Positions 6,848 to 14,598 of a stretch of DNA of 64,000 nt are shown here, piece after piece. Under the pieces are notes generated by a model. That model was not told the DNA's origin, made no database searches, and saw only the letters and a program-made list of their open reading frames with translations. Numbering within the stretch: position 1 is the first letter of the stretch; every line of letters begins with the position of its first letter. Origin of the DNA: Paractinoplanes tereljensis (GTDB taxonomy: Bacteria > Actinomycetota > Actinomycetes > Mycobacteriales > Micromonosporaceae); assembly GCF_016862435.1 (NCBI RefSeq), contig NZ_BOMY01000060.1, positions 186,001 to 250,000 of the forward strand, read 5' to 3'. Both the position numbers and the translations under genes were made by a program.

Positions 6848-8254
6848 ATGAGCGACAGCGACCGGCCGGTGGTCCTCCGCAACGGCCTCGTATTGACCAT
6901 GGACGACTCGCACACGGTGCTCAACAACGCCGACGTGCTGGTCATCGGCGACCGGATCGCCGAGGTCGGGCACAACCTGACCGCCCCCGACGGCGCCCTC
7001 GAGATCGACGCCACCGACGGCATCATCATGCCCGGCATGGTCGACACGCACCGGCATATGTGGCAGACCGCCATGCGCGGATATGGTGCTGACTGGACCC
7101 TTACGCAGTATTTCGTCTGGTATTACCTGGAGTCCGGCAAGCTGTTCCGCCCCGAGGACGTGCACGCCGGCAACCTGCTCGGCGCGATCGAGGCCATCGA
7201 CTCCGGCGTCACCACCACCGTCGACTGGTCACACGGCCTGCAGACCATCGACCACGCCGACGCGGCGGTCGACGCCCTCGAGGCGGTGCCCGGCCGGTTC
7301 GTCCTCGCCTACGGCAACATCCAGCAGGGCCCGTGGCAGTGGTCGACCACGCCCGAGTTCCGCGACTTCTACCGGCGCCGCATCGACGGCGGCAAGCTGG
7401 CCGGTTTCCAACTGGCCTTCGACATCCCCGGCGACCCGGCGTTCCAGGAGAAAGCCGCCTTCGAGGTGGCCCGCGACCTGGGCGTCACGGTCACCACGCA
7501 CGCCGGCGTCTGGGGCGCCACCAACGACGACGGCATCCGGCTGATGTATGAGAACGGCTTCATGACGCCCGGCACCGTCTACGTGCACGCGGCCACCCTG
7601 AGCAGCGACTCCTACCACCGGATCGCCGCCACCGGCGGCTCGGTCTCGGTCTCCACCGAGAGCGAGCAGAGCGCCGGCCAGGGCTACCCGCCCACCTGGG
7701 TGCTGCGCAAGCACGACATCCCGGTCTCGCTGTCGATGGACACCAGCGTCTGGTGGAGCGGCGACCTGTTCTCGGCGATGCGCACCACGCTGTCGGCCGA
7801 CCGGTCCCGCGAGCACCTCGAGGCGCACGCCGCCAAGGAGACCATCACCCACCACCACCTGCGCGCCGAGCAGGTCGTCGACTGGGGCACCCGGGGCGGC
7901 GCCAAGGCCCTCGGGATGGACTCCGAGATCGGCGCGATCACCCCCGGCCGCAAGGCCGATGTCGTGCTGATCAAGAACGACGCGTCGCCCGCCATGTTCC
8001 CGGTGCTGCACCCCTACGGCCACGTCGCCTACCAGGCGCAGCGCGGCGACGTGCACACCGTGCTGGTCGGCGGCAAGGTCGTCAAGCAGGACGGCAAGCT
8101 GGTCGGGGTCGATCTGGCCGCCGCCCGGGCCAAGGTCGGCGCCACGGTCGACTACCTGCGCGAGACCATGGGTGAGGATCTCTGGCAGCGCGGCATGAAC
8201 CCGGAGATCCCCGAGTCGCGGATCCTTACCAACCCCTATCAGTACACGAAGTAA
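6848..8254 (+). CDS. amidohydrolase-superfamily deaminase/aminohydrolase
   Basis: 468 residues from the ATG at 6848, with GAAAGG 7 bases upstream. The metal-binding HxH (His68, His70 in DTHRHMW) follows the beta-sandwich N-terminus (VVLRNGLVLTMD); further ligands are in VTTHAGVW, VHAATL and SLSMDTSVWW, and the C-terminus returns to the sandwich (PGRKADVVLIK). It resembles the TrzN/AtzA/8-oxoguanine-deaminase/SsnA branch, which hydrolyses C-N bonds on rings using one divalent metal. It is divergent from the dioxygenase operon and shares its operators, so it may deaminate the ring compound that the operon later opens. Substrate unknown. Confidence 0.85.
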   Translation: MSDSDRPVVLRNGLVLTMDDSHTVLNNADVLVIGDRIAEVGHNLTAPDGALEIDATDGIIMPGMVDTHRHMWQTAMRGYGADWTLTQYFVWYYLESGKLFRPEDVHAGNLLGAIEAIDSGVTTTVDWSHGLQTIDHADAAVDALEAVPGRFVLAYGNIQQGPWQWSTTPEFRDFYRRRIDGGKLAGFQLAFDIPGDPAFQEKAAFEVARDLGVTVTTHAGVWGATNDDGIRLMYENGFMTPGTVYVHAATLSSDSYHRIAATGGSVSVSTESEQSAGQGYPPTWVLRKHDIPVSLSMDTSVWWSGDLFSAMRTTLSADRSREHLEAHAAKETITHHHLRAEQVVDWGTRGGAKALGMDSEIGAITPGRKADVVLIKNDASPAMFPVLHPYGHVAYQAQRGDVHTVLVGGKVVKQDGKLVGVDLAAARAKVGATVDYLRETMGEDLWQRGMNPEIPESRILTNPYQYTK

Positions 8255-8274
8255 AGCAATGAAAGCATGAGGTC

Positions 8275-9078
8275 ATGACCGACACTGGGAGGGGCGCCGG
8301 GCCCGACTTCATCGAGGCCCTCGCGCGTGGCCTCGACGTCCTGCGCTCCTTCCGGCCGGGCACGCCCGCCATGACCCTCAGCGAGATCGCCGGCCACACC
8401 GGCCTCGCCCGCCCCACCGTCCGCCGCATCCTGATCACGCTCGAGGCGCTCGGCTACGTCCGCCAGGCCGCGCGGGGTTACGCGTTGACCCCGCGCGTCC
8501 TGGAGCTGGGCATGGCCTACGTCAATTCGCTGAGCATGTGGGACGTCGCCCGCCCGCACATGGAGAAACTGGTCGCCCAGACCAACGAGTCCACGTCGAT
8601 GGCCCAGCTCGACGGCGCCGACATCGTCTACGTGGCCCGGGTGGCGGTGCCGAAGATCGTCACCCTGTCGGTCACCATCGGCACCCGCTTCCCGGCCCCC
8701 GCCACCAGCATGGGCAAGGTGCTACTGGCGGCCCTGCCGCCGACGACGCTGCTGAAGGTGGTCGACGAGGCGTCCCGTTCCGGCATCACCCCGCGCTGGC
8801 AGCCGTCGTCCGCCGAGCTGGAGACCTCCCTGCGCGAGGTGCGGGCCAAGGGCTGGGCTCTGGCCGATCAAGACCTGGCGCCGGGAGTCCGGTCGATAGC
8901 GACCGGCGTGCGCGACGGCGACGGCAACGTGGTGGCCGCCATCAACGTCACCGTCCACGCCGCCGAAACCACAGTGGAAACCCTGCTCGAGGACCACCTG
9001 CCCAAGCTTCTGCGGGCAGCCGCCGACATCAGCCACGACTGGTCACTGACCGCCGCGGTCCCCGCCGTAACGGTCTGA
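8275..9078 (+). CDS. IclR-family transcriptional regulator (PcaR/PobR-like)
   Basis: 267 residues. A winged helix-turn-helix covers about residues 15-75 (LSEIAGHTGLARPTVRRILITLEALGYV), and an IclR effector domain fills the rest (TSMGKVLLAALPP, GWALADQDLAPGVRSIA, AINVTVHA). Family members bind short palindromes as dimers or tetramers and respond to aromatic acids or their breakdown products. It starts 20 bases after the amidohydrolase and is probably co-transcribed. The paired 16-bp palindromes at 6678 and 6811 are the likely targets. Confidence 0.92.
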   Translation: MTDTGRGAGPDFIEALARGLDVLRSFRPGTPAMTLSEIAGHTGLARPTVRRILITLEALGYVRQAARGYALTPRVLELGMAYVNSLSMWDVARPHMEKLVAQTNESTSMAQLDGADIVYVARVAVPKIVTLSVTIGTRFPAPATSMGKVLLAALPPTTLLKVVDEASRSGITPRWQPSSAELETSLREVRAKGWALADQDLAPGVRSIATGVRDGDGNVVAAINVTVHAAETTVETLLEDHLPKLLRAAADISHDWSLTAAVPAVTV

Positions 9079-9112
9079 AGCGCGGGGGTCCCACGCACCC
9101 CGCGCACCAGCC

Positions 9113-9805
9113 TCAGCCCGAGACGGAGAAGGAATTCGTGACGAAGTCCTTGCCGCCCGAGGACGACGTGATCTCGTATCCGAACTGGACATTGCCGATC
9201 GTGACGTTGCCGAACCAGCCGGCCGTCCGGATCCACTGCGCGATCTGCGCGACGTTCACCGTGCCGGAGCTGGTGTTACTCGTGCGCACGAACGAGTACA
9301 CGTTGTTCGACCCGTTCGAACCGCGGTAGATCCGCCAGGTGTGCCCGCCCACGGTAGCGGTGGTCTGCAGCGTGCCCAGCGGCCCGACCGCGCCGTAGTA
9401 GTTCATCCACAGCATGATCTCGTGCGCGTTGTCCGACGACCAGATGTCGTAGGCCGTCGTGAACGCCACCCCGCTGGTCGGCACGGTCACGTTGAAACTG
9501 CTGGTCACCGTGCCCAGCGAGCTGACCGTCCGGCCGATGTAGCGGGTCGCGTTCGGATACGACTTGATCCCGCCGGTGTTCGGGTGGTTGGCCCAGACTC
9601 CCCAGTTGCTCGTGGAGTTGGCCCAGATCGTCTGCGGACCGTAACCGGACCCCCAGACGTTGTTGTACAGCGTGTAGCTGCCGCTGGTCCAGGTACCCCA
9701 ACGATCGGTCGAGTACCAGACGGCCGCGTTGGCGGTGCCGGCGGTGAAAGCCAGCGTCAACGCGACGATGAACGCCCCGATGGCGAGGCGGAGGGAACGG
9801 AGCAC
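9113..9805 (-). CDS. secreted glycoside hydrolase family 12 glucanase
   Basis: 230 residues from a GTG at 9805 with AAGGAGG just upstream. A Sec signal peptide (MLRSLRLAIGAFIVAL... ending ANA before AVW) precedes a beta-jelly-roll domain. HEIMLWMNYYG holds the nucleophile Glu and GYEITSSSGGKDF the acid/base Glu of GH12, which retains configuration while cutting beta-1,4-glucan or xyloglucan. No carbohydrate-binding module or linker is attached, unlike many actinomycete cellulases. It is convergent with the iclR gene and stands alone. Confidence 0.9.
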   Translation of the reverse strand: MLRSLRLAIGAFIVALTLAFTAGTANAAVWYSTDRWGTWTSGSYTLYNNVWGSGYGPQTIWANSTSNWGVWANHPNTGGIKSYPNATRYIGRTVSSLGTVTSSFNVTVPTSGVAFTTAYDIWSSDNAHEIMLWMNYYGAVGPLGTLQTTATVGGHTWRIYRGSNGSNNVYSFVRTSNTSSGTVNVAQIAQWIRTAGWFGNVTIGNVQFGYEITSSSGGKDFVTNSFSVSG

Positions 9806-9951
9806 AGTGCCTCCTTGCGGTTGTTTCGGACGCCAAGGACAAATCGACGCTAGGCCGCCCGACCGCGCTCCCGGCAAGTGATGCAAATCAATTTAAGGTT
9901 TGCTTCATCTGCCGGCGTGCGGACCTCCGCGAGGCGGGTCAGACTGATCTC

Positions 9952-10263
9952 ATGAAGCTGGTGGCCGACCTCTTCGACCCCGAACCCCAGGTCTGGGGCC
10001 TGCGCGGCGATCCCTGGGTGTGGCAGGCAATGCGCGACCACCTGGGCGACACCTACCTGCCGCCCACCCTGGGCGAGGCCGAGGCGATGCTCTACACCGC
10101 CTTCAACCGCATCGTCGGCGTAGACCTCTTCGCCGAGCTGGAGCCCTCGGTCTACCGCCCCGAGTTCGCCCACGGCGGCCTCTCCAGCGGCCACATCCAC
10201 CTACAAACCTGGCGAATCGACCTACTCCCCCTCCTGGTGGACCGAGCCCAGGCCCTCCTTTAA
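9952..10263 (+). CDS. conserved hypothetical small protein, 103 aa
   Basis: An acidic soluble protein beginning MKLVADLFDPEPQVWGLRGD and containing the rigid LPPTLGEAEAMLYTAFNRIVGVDL segment. No signal peptide or membrane segment. It reads like a real, constrained protein (codon third positions G/C over the first two thirds) but I do not recognise the family. The ribosome site is weak. It is divergent from the GH12 gene. Confidence 0.6.
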   Translation: MKLVADLFDPEPQVWGLRGDPWVWQAMRDHLGDTYLPPTLGEAEAMLYTAFNRIVGVDLFAELEPSVYRPEFAHGGLSSGHIHLQTWRIDLLPLLVDRAQALL

Positions 10264-10306
10264 AAGATCCATTCAAGAACGCGAAAAAAGATCCTTCAAG
10301 TACGCG
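10262..10306. repeat. 22-bp imperfect direct repeat after the 103-aa gene
   Basis: AAAAGATCCATTCAAGAACGCG at 10262-10283 is followed by AAAAGATCCTTCAAGTACGCG at 10286-10306 (one deletion, one change). It is AT-richer than its surroundings. The rest of the gap up to 10417 shows no gene. Confidence 0.5.
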
Positions 10307-10417
10307 GCGACCCCTCCCCCGCCAAACCCGCACACTCTCGGCCGCCCATCGCGGCCCATTGCCACGCACGGCCGCAGCGCGCCTTTCGCGCGAATCGCCT
10401 GCCGCGAAAACGCACTA

Positions 10418-10813
10418 CTACGTGCGAGAGTCAAAAGCCGCTACGTGCAGCAGGCGGAAGTCGCGGCGCCGTAGCAGGCGCAGGACGGCGGCCGCGGGGT
10501 TTCCGAACGCTCGCAGGCCATCGTCGGGCGGCAGGACCTCGATGCGGTCGATCTCGTGCACCACACCGGCCGTGACCACCTGGCAGTGACCGGCTGCTAC
10601 GACGTTGCGGTACCAGTCGACGTTCGGGCCGTAGGTCAGCTCGGCCACGAAGTCGTCACCCCGGCGAGCCAGCAGCAGCGGGGTCTCGTAGGGGCGGCCG
10701 GAACGCCGGCCGACGTGCCGGACCAGGGCGAACGGGCCCCGGCCGGCGCGGGCGAGCGGGACCGTGACCCGGTTGAGCGAGTGCTTCAGCAGCCCCAGCC
10801 ACGCCTCCCTCAC
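10418..10813 (-). CDS. deazaflavin (F420)-dependent nitroreductase-family protein
   Basis: 131 residues, the Ddn/DUF385 split-barrel size. VRHVGRRSGRPYETPLLLARRGDDFV is the characteristic core strand pair, followed by YGPNVDWYRNVVAAGHCQVVTAG. Members use reduced F420 to reduce nitro groups, quinones or enones. Its GTG overlaps the stop of the MarR gene upstream by four bases, so the two are coupled. Substrate unknown. Confidence 0.85.
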   Translation of the reverse strand: MREAWLGLLKHSLNRVTVPLARAGRGPFALVRHVGRRSGRPYETPLLLARRGDDFVAELTYGPNVDWYRNVVAAGHCQVVTAGVVHEIDRIEVLPPDDGLRAFGNPAAAVLRLLRRRDFRLLHVAAFDSRT

Positions 10814-11337
10814 CCCTCGATCAGCTGGCTTATCTCGTCGACCGTCGCGGCCGCGGCCGGATCGGTGACGCCGACGACCTCGCGGCAGATCCGCTGCATC
10901 TGCTTGACCTGGGTGCCGTTCAGCGGGTCGAAGACCAGGCGGCGGACCTCACGCACGTGCCCGGGGGCCGCCGCTACCAGCGCGGCCAGGCCCGCCTCGG
11001 TCAGCTCGGCCGAGATGCAGCGCGATTCCCCCTCGGAGGCCACCCGGCGCACCCAGCCCTGCTTCTCGAGCCGGCTCACCGCGTGCGACAGCCGGGACAT
11101 CGAGCCGCCGGCCATCATCGCGAGCACGCTCATCCGCACCTTGTGATCTTCGGGGCGCTCCAGCGAGACCAAGATTGAGTACTCGAAGAAGTTCAGCCCG
11201 GAATCGCGCTTGAGCTGCGCATCGATGGCTGCGGGCAGCGTCATGAGCATCCCGGTCAGAGACATCCAGGCGGTCATCTCGTCGTTCGACAACCAGGGGA
11301 CCTCGTCGGGGTCCGGAGGCGGGGTGGCGCTGTTCAC
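10810..11337 (-). CDS. MarR-family transcriptional regulator
   Basis: 175 residues. The winged helix domain includes FFEYSILVSLERPEDHKVRMSVLAMMAGGSMSRLSHAVSRLEKQGWVRR, typical of MarR. Such dimers repress divergent genes and release DNA on binding phenolics or on oxidation. GTG start at 11337; four-base overlap with the F420-type reductase downstream. The divergent region carries two copies of TTGAACATTCAA, the probable operators, so it likely controls both itself and the flavodoxin-fold reductase. Confidence 0.9.
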   Translation of the reverse strand: MNSATPPPDPDEVPWLSNDEMTAWMSLTGMLMTLPAAIDAQLKRDSGLNFFEYSILVSLERPEDHKVRMSVLAMMAGGSMSRLSHAVSRLEKQGWVRRVASEGESRCISAELTEAGLAALVAAAPGHVREVRRLVFDPLNGTQVKQMQRICREVVGVTDPAAAATVDEISQLIEG

Positions 11338-11365
11338 AAACGGAACTGTAACTCAACCAGGCGAC

Positions 11366-11377
11366 TTGAACATTCAA
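11366..11377. promoter_or_regulatory. MarR operator 1
   Basis: TTGAACATTCAA, arms TTGAA/TTCAA around CA. Its first six bases could also serve as the -35 (TTGAAC) of the rightward promoter, with CACTAT at 11390-11395 as the -10 (18-base spacer). Confidence 0.6.
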
Positions 11378-11399
11378 CTCGAACCGTGGCACTATCGAG

Positions 11400-11411
11400 T
11401 TGAACATTCAA
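11400..11411. promoter_or_regulatory. MarR operator 2
   Basis: A second exact TTGAACATTCAA, here flanked to give the arms GTTGAA/TTCAAC. Its centre is 34 bp (about three helical turns) from operator 1, and it covers the expected transcription start of the gene at 11434. Confidence 0.65.
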
Positions 11412-11433
11412 CAGCTCCACCTAGGGAGAACCT

Positions 11434-12066
11434 GTGACCGTCCTGCGTATCGACGCCAGCATCCAGGGGCCCAACTCGGCCAGCTCCGAGCTCGCCGACG
11501 TGGCCGAGGCCGAGTGGCTCGCGGTCCGGCCGGGCACCGAGTTCATCCGGCGCCACCTCGGCTCCGAGCCGCTGCCCGCGGACGCCTGGCAGAACGCCAT
11601 CGGCGGCGCCTTCACCCCCGAGGACCAGCGCAACGAGCACCAGCAGGCCGCCGTGGCCCTGGCCCAGCAGCTCAACAACGAGGTCCGGCACGCCGAGGCG
11701 GTCATCCTGGCCCTGCCGCTCTACAACTGGGGCGTCTCCCAGCACGCCAAGATCTGGATCGACCTCGTCCTGGCCGGCGGCCCCAACGGCGAGCGGCTGC
11801 TCGACGGCAAGCCGGCCATCGTGGTGACCACCCGTGGCGGCGGCTACAGCCCGGGCACCCCGCGTGAGGGCTGGGACCACAACACCTCGTTCATCCGGCG
11901 GATCGTCGAGGACGTCTGGGGCGCCGACCTCACCCTGGTCGAGCGCGAACTGACCCTGGCCCACGTCAGCCCGGCGATGGAGTCCCTCCGGGATGCCGCT
12001 GACCTGCTGAAGAAGGCCGCGCACGAGGCCGCCGCGCACGCCGGCCGCACCATCGCCGACCGCTGA
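11434..12066 (+). CDS. flavodoxin-fold FMN-dependent NADH reductase (azoreductase-like)
   Basis: 210 residues, AcpD/azoreductase family size. The N-terminal strand VLRIDASIQGPNSASSELA is the FMN phosphate-binding region, and ALPLYNWGVSQHAKIWIDLVL matches the family PMYNFxxPxxLKxWID motif. Members reduce quinones or azo dyes by two electrons with NAD(P)H. GTG start with GGGAGA upstream. It is controlled most likely by the divergent MarR protein through the two operators in its promoter, a common arrangement for quinone-stress responses. Confidence 0.88.
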   Translation: MTVLRIDASIQGPNSASSELADVAEAEWLAVRPGTEFIRRHLGSEPLPADAWQNAIGGAFTPEDQRNEHQQAAVALAQQLNNEVRHAEAVILALPLYNWGVSQHAKIWIDLVLAGGPNGERLLDGKPAIVVTTRGGGYSPGTPREGWDHNTSFIRRIVEDVWGADLTLVERELTLAHVSPAMESLRDAADLLKKAAHEAAAHAGRTIADR

Positions 12067-12087
12067 GCTGACCCCCGCACCAACCCG

Positions 12088-12121
12088 AAACGCCGCCGGT
12101 GAGCCTCACCGGCGGCGTTTT
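12088..12121 (+). terminator. Rho-independent terminator
   Basis: Perfect 14-bp stem AAACGCCGCCGGTG / CACCGGCGGCGTTT with loop AGCCT, ending in TTTT. It follows the azoreductase-like gene by 21 bases. Confidence 0.85.
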
Positions 12122-12135
12122 GCGCAACCACGCAC

Positions 12136-12212
12136 GCAGAATGAAGGGCCAGGGCCAGCAAAGCTGGGCCCCGGCCCGCCCCCGGCGGGAGCGACGGTCT
12201 GTCACCCACCAC
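12136..12212. repeat. dispersed intergenic repeat, copy A
   Basis: About 75 bp starting CGCAGAATGAAGGGC and including AAGCTGGGCCCCGGCCCG and CGGCGGGAGC. The same sequence, roughly 85% identical and in the opposite orientation, occurs at about 25623-25701. It has no ORF conserved in both copies; it lies between the terminator and the dnaJ stop. Confidence 0.7.
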
Positions 12213-12232
12213 CGAGCTACGACATCTTGAAT

Positions 12233-13378
12233 TTAATGGCCGTTGAAAGCGTCGCGCATCCGGCTGAAGAAGCCGCCCTGCTTGCTCAGCTCGGCCACGT
12301 CCTCGCCGCGGGTCTTGGCGAAATCGCGCAGCATGCGTTCCTGGTCGGCGGTCAGCTTGGTCGGCGTCTTCACGTCCAGGTGCACGAAGAGGTCGCCGCG
12401 GCCCTGGCCACGCAGGTGCGGCACGCCCTTGCCGCGGATGCGCAGCGTGCTGGCGGGTTGTGTGCCGTTCTTGACCTCGATCGCCTCTTCGCTGTCCAGC
12501 GTCTTGATCGTCAGGCGGGTGCCGAGCGCGGCCGCGGTCATCGGCAGCGTGACCCGGCAGTGCAGGTCGTCGCCCTTGCGGGAGTAGACGTCGTGCGGCC
12601 GCTCACTGATCTCCACGTAGAGGTCACCGGCGGTGCCGCCGCCGGGCCCGACCTCGCCCTGCTGGGCCAGGCGAATGCGCATGCCGTCCTCGACGCCCGC
12701 CGGGATCTTCACGGTGAGTGAGCGACGGGTGCGCACCCGGCCGTCGCCGGCGCAGGTGGGGCAGGGGTGCGGGATGACCGTGCCGTGGCCCTGGCAGGTG
12801 GAGCAGGGGCGGGACGAGACGACCTGGCCGAGGAATGTGCGCTGCACGCTCTGCACCTCACCGCGGCCGCCGCAGGTCTCGCAGGTGGCCAGGTGGGTGC
12901 CGGGCGCGGTGCCGGCGCCGGAGCACTGGGTGCACAGGACCGCGGTGTCGACGGTGATCGGCGCCTCGACGCCGAACGCGGTCTCCACCAGGTCGAGTTC
13001 GAGACGCAGGATCGCGTCGGCGCCGGGGCGGGTGCGCGGGCGCGGACCCCGGTTGCCGCCGCCGGCGGCAGTGCCGAAGAACGCGTCCATGATGTCCTGG
13101 AAACCGACGAACGGGCCGCCCGGGCCACCACCGGGGCCACCGGGACCGACGCCGCCACCGGGCGCGAGCGGGTCACCGCCGAGGTCGACGATCTGCCGCT
13201 TCTGGTCGTCGGACAGAACCTCGTAGGCCGCGTTGATGTCCTTGAACTTCTCGTGCGCTTCCGGGTCCGGATTGACGTCGGGGTGGAATTGCCGAGCCAG
13301 TTTGCGGTAGGCGCGCTTGATCTCGTCGTCGGTCGCCTCCCGGCTCACGCCGAGAATGCCGTAGTAATCCTTGGCCAC
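12233..13378 (-). CDS. dnaJ: chaperone DnaJ
   Basis: 381 residues from a GTG at 13378 (AKDYYGILGV follows). J-domain with HPD at about 34-36, a Gly-rich linker, four zinc-binding CxxCxGxG-type repeats (CTQCSGAG, CETCGGRG, CSTCQGHG, CPTCAGDG), then the substrate-binding C-terminal domain (GDLYVEISERPHDVYSRKGDDL). It stimulates the ATPase of DnaK and holds unfolded clients in the cytoplasm. It lies 37 bases after hrcA, as in other actinobacteria, where this is the second dnaJ, and should be under HrcA/CIRCE control. Confidence 0.97.
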   Translation of the reverse strand: MAKDYYGILGVSREATDDEIKRAYRKLARQFHPDVNPDPEAHEKFKDINAAYEVLSDDQKRQIVDLGGDPLAPGGGVGPGGPGGGPGGPFVGFQDIMDAFFGTAAGGGNRGPRPRTRPGADAILRLELDLVETAFGVEAPITVDTAVLCTQCSGAGTAPGTHLATCETCGGRGEVQSVQRTFLGQVVSSRPCSTCQGHGTVIPHPCPTCAGDGRVRTRRSLTVKIPAGVEDGMRIRLAQQGEVGPGGGTAGDLYVEISERPHDVYSRKGDDLHCRVTLPMTAAALGTRLTIKTLDSEEAIEVKNGTQPASTLRIRGKGVPHLRGQGRGDLFVHLDVKTPTKLTADQERMLRDFAKTRGEDVAELSKQGGFFSRMRDAFNGH

Positions 13379-13415
13379 GGGGTTTGGAGTCCTCAATGTC
13401 AGCGCGGTTCCGTCG

Positions 13416-14438
13416 TCAATTCTGTGCCAGCAGATCGCCCACGTAGCGTGCCACCGCTCGCACCGTGGCGATGGTGCCGGGGTAGTCCATCCGGGTGGGG
13501 CCGAGCACACCAAGCCCACCGACGATAGTCGCGCCCGGCCCGTAGCCGGTGCTGACCACCGAGGTCGAGCGCAGGTTGTCGATCTCGTTCTCGTCGCCGA
13601 TGCGCACCCGGGTCTTGCTCGGTTCCAGGTCGCCGATGAGCTTGAGCAGGATGACCTCCTCCTCGAGGGCCTCGAGCACGGGACGAAGTGTGCCCTGGAA
13701 GTCCAGCACACCTCCCCGAGTCAAGTTCGCCGTTCCGGCGAGCATCAGGCGTTCCTCGCTGCGCTCGACGAGGGTTTCCAGCAGCACGCTGGCCAGGCAG
13801 GCCATCGTGCCGCGGCGGTCCGGTGCGCACTCGTCGACCAGGGACGCCACCAGCGGCGGGGTGTCGGACAGCCGCTGACCGGCGAGTTTCTCGTTGGCCT
13901 TGCGGCGCAACTCCATCACGTCGTCGGGGGTCGCCGGGGCCGGGAGCTCGACCAGCCGCTGCTCAACCCGGCCGGTGTCGGCGATCATCACCAGCATGAT
14001 CCGGGTGGTGGAGATCGGGACAAGTTCCAGATGGCGCACCGAGGAGCGGGCCAGCGACGGATATTGCACGACCGCGACCTGCCGGGTCAGCTGGGCGAGC
14101 AGCCGGACTGTGCGATGCACCACGTCGTCGAGGTCGACCGCACCGATCAGGAAGCGCTCGATCGCCCGGCGCTCGGCCGGGCTCAGCGGCTTGACCCGGG
14201 ACAGCCGGTCGACGAACAGCCGGTAACCGGCGTCGGTGGGCACCCGGCCGGCACTGGTGTGCGGCTGCCGGATGTAGCCCTCCTCCTCCAGCACGGCCAT
14301 GTCGTTGCGCACCGTGGCCGGGGAGACGCCGAGCTGATGCCGCTCGACCAGTGACTTGCTGCCGACCGGCTCCTGGGTCTCGACGTAGTCCTCGACGATT
14401 GCCCGCAGCACTTCGAGCTTGCGGTCATCCAGACTCAC
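13416..14438 (-). CDS. hrcA: heat-inducible transcription repressor HrcA
   Basis: 340 residues from a GTG at 14438, preceded by GGAGGGG. N-terminal winged helix (VGSKSLVERHQLGVSPATVRNDMAVLEEEGYI, then PHTSAGRVPTDAGYR) and the C-terminal HrcA/GAF-like regions (DLEPSKTRVRIGDEN, GPTRMDYPGTIATVRAVA). HrcA binds CIRCE and is kept active by GroEL. A CIRCE element lies 24 bases upstream, so the hrcA-dnaJ operon is autoregulated. Confidence 0.97.
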   Translation of the reverse strand: MSLDDRKLEVLRAIVEDYVETQEPVGSKSLVERHQLGVSPATVRNDMAVLEEEGYIRQPHTSAGRVPTDAGYRLFVDRLSRVKPLSPAERRAIERFLIGAVDLDDVVHRTVRLLAQLTRQVAVVQYPSLARSSVRHLELVPISTTRIMLVMIADTGRVEQRLVELPAPATPDDVMELRRKANEKLAGQRLSDTPPLVASLVDECAPDRRGTMACLASVLLETLVERSEERLMLAGTANLTRGGVLDFQGTLRPVLEALEEEVILLKLIGDLEPSKTRVRIGDENEIDNLRSTSVVSTGYGPGATIVGGLGVLGPTRMDYPGTIATVRAVARYVGDLLAQN

Positions 14439-14461
14439 TATGACCCCTCCCTCGTCTTGTG

Positions 14462-14488
14462 CTGGCACTCCTGGAGACAGAGTGCCAG
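14462..14488. promoter_or_regulatory. CIRCE element (HrcA operator)
   Basis: CTGGCACTC, nine bases, GAGTGCCAG: a perfect 9-bp inverted repeat with the canonical 9-base spacer. The classic element is TTAGCACTC-N9-GAGTGCTAA; here the outer pairs are CTG/CAG. It lies just upstream of hrcA. Confidence 0.92.
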
Positions 14489-14598
14489 TCTACGTCGCCG
14501 CAGGCGGCAGCGCGATGATCGAGTGGCTCTGTCTATTCATCGACTCCGAGTGCATGTCGCTCTGTACCCGGTTGAGCTGCGGTCCTACGGTGTCAGCC

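Noticed and set aside
9850..9870. CebR-type cellulase operator (TGGGAGCGCTCCCA) upstream of the GH12 gene
   Set aside because: Only one half (GGGAGCGC) is present; the second half is GGTCGG, so the palindrome is broken.
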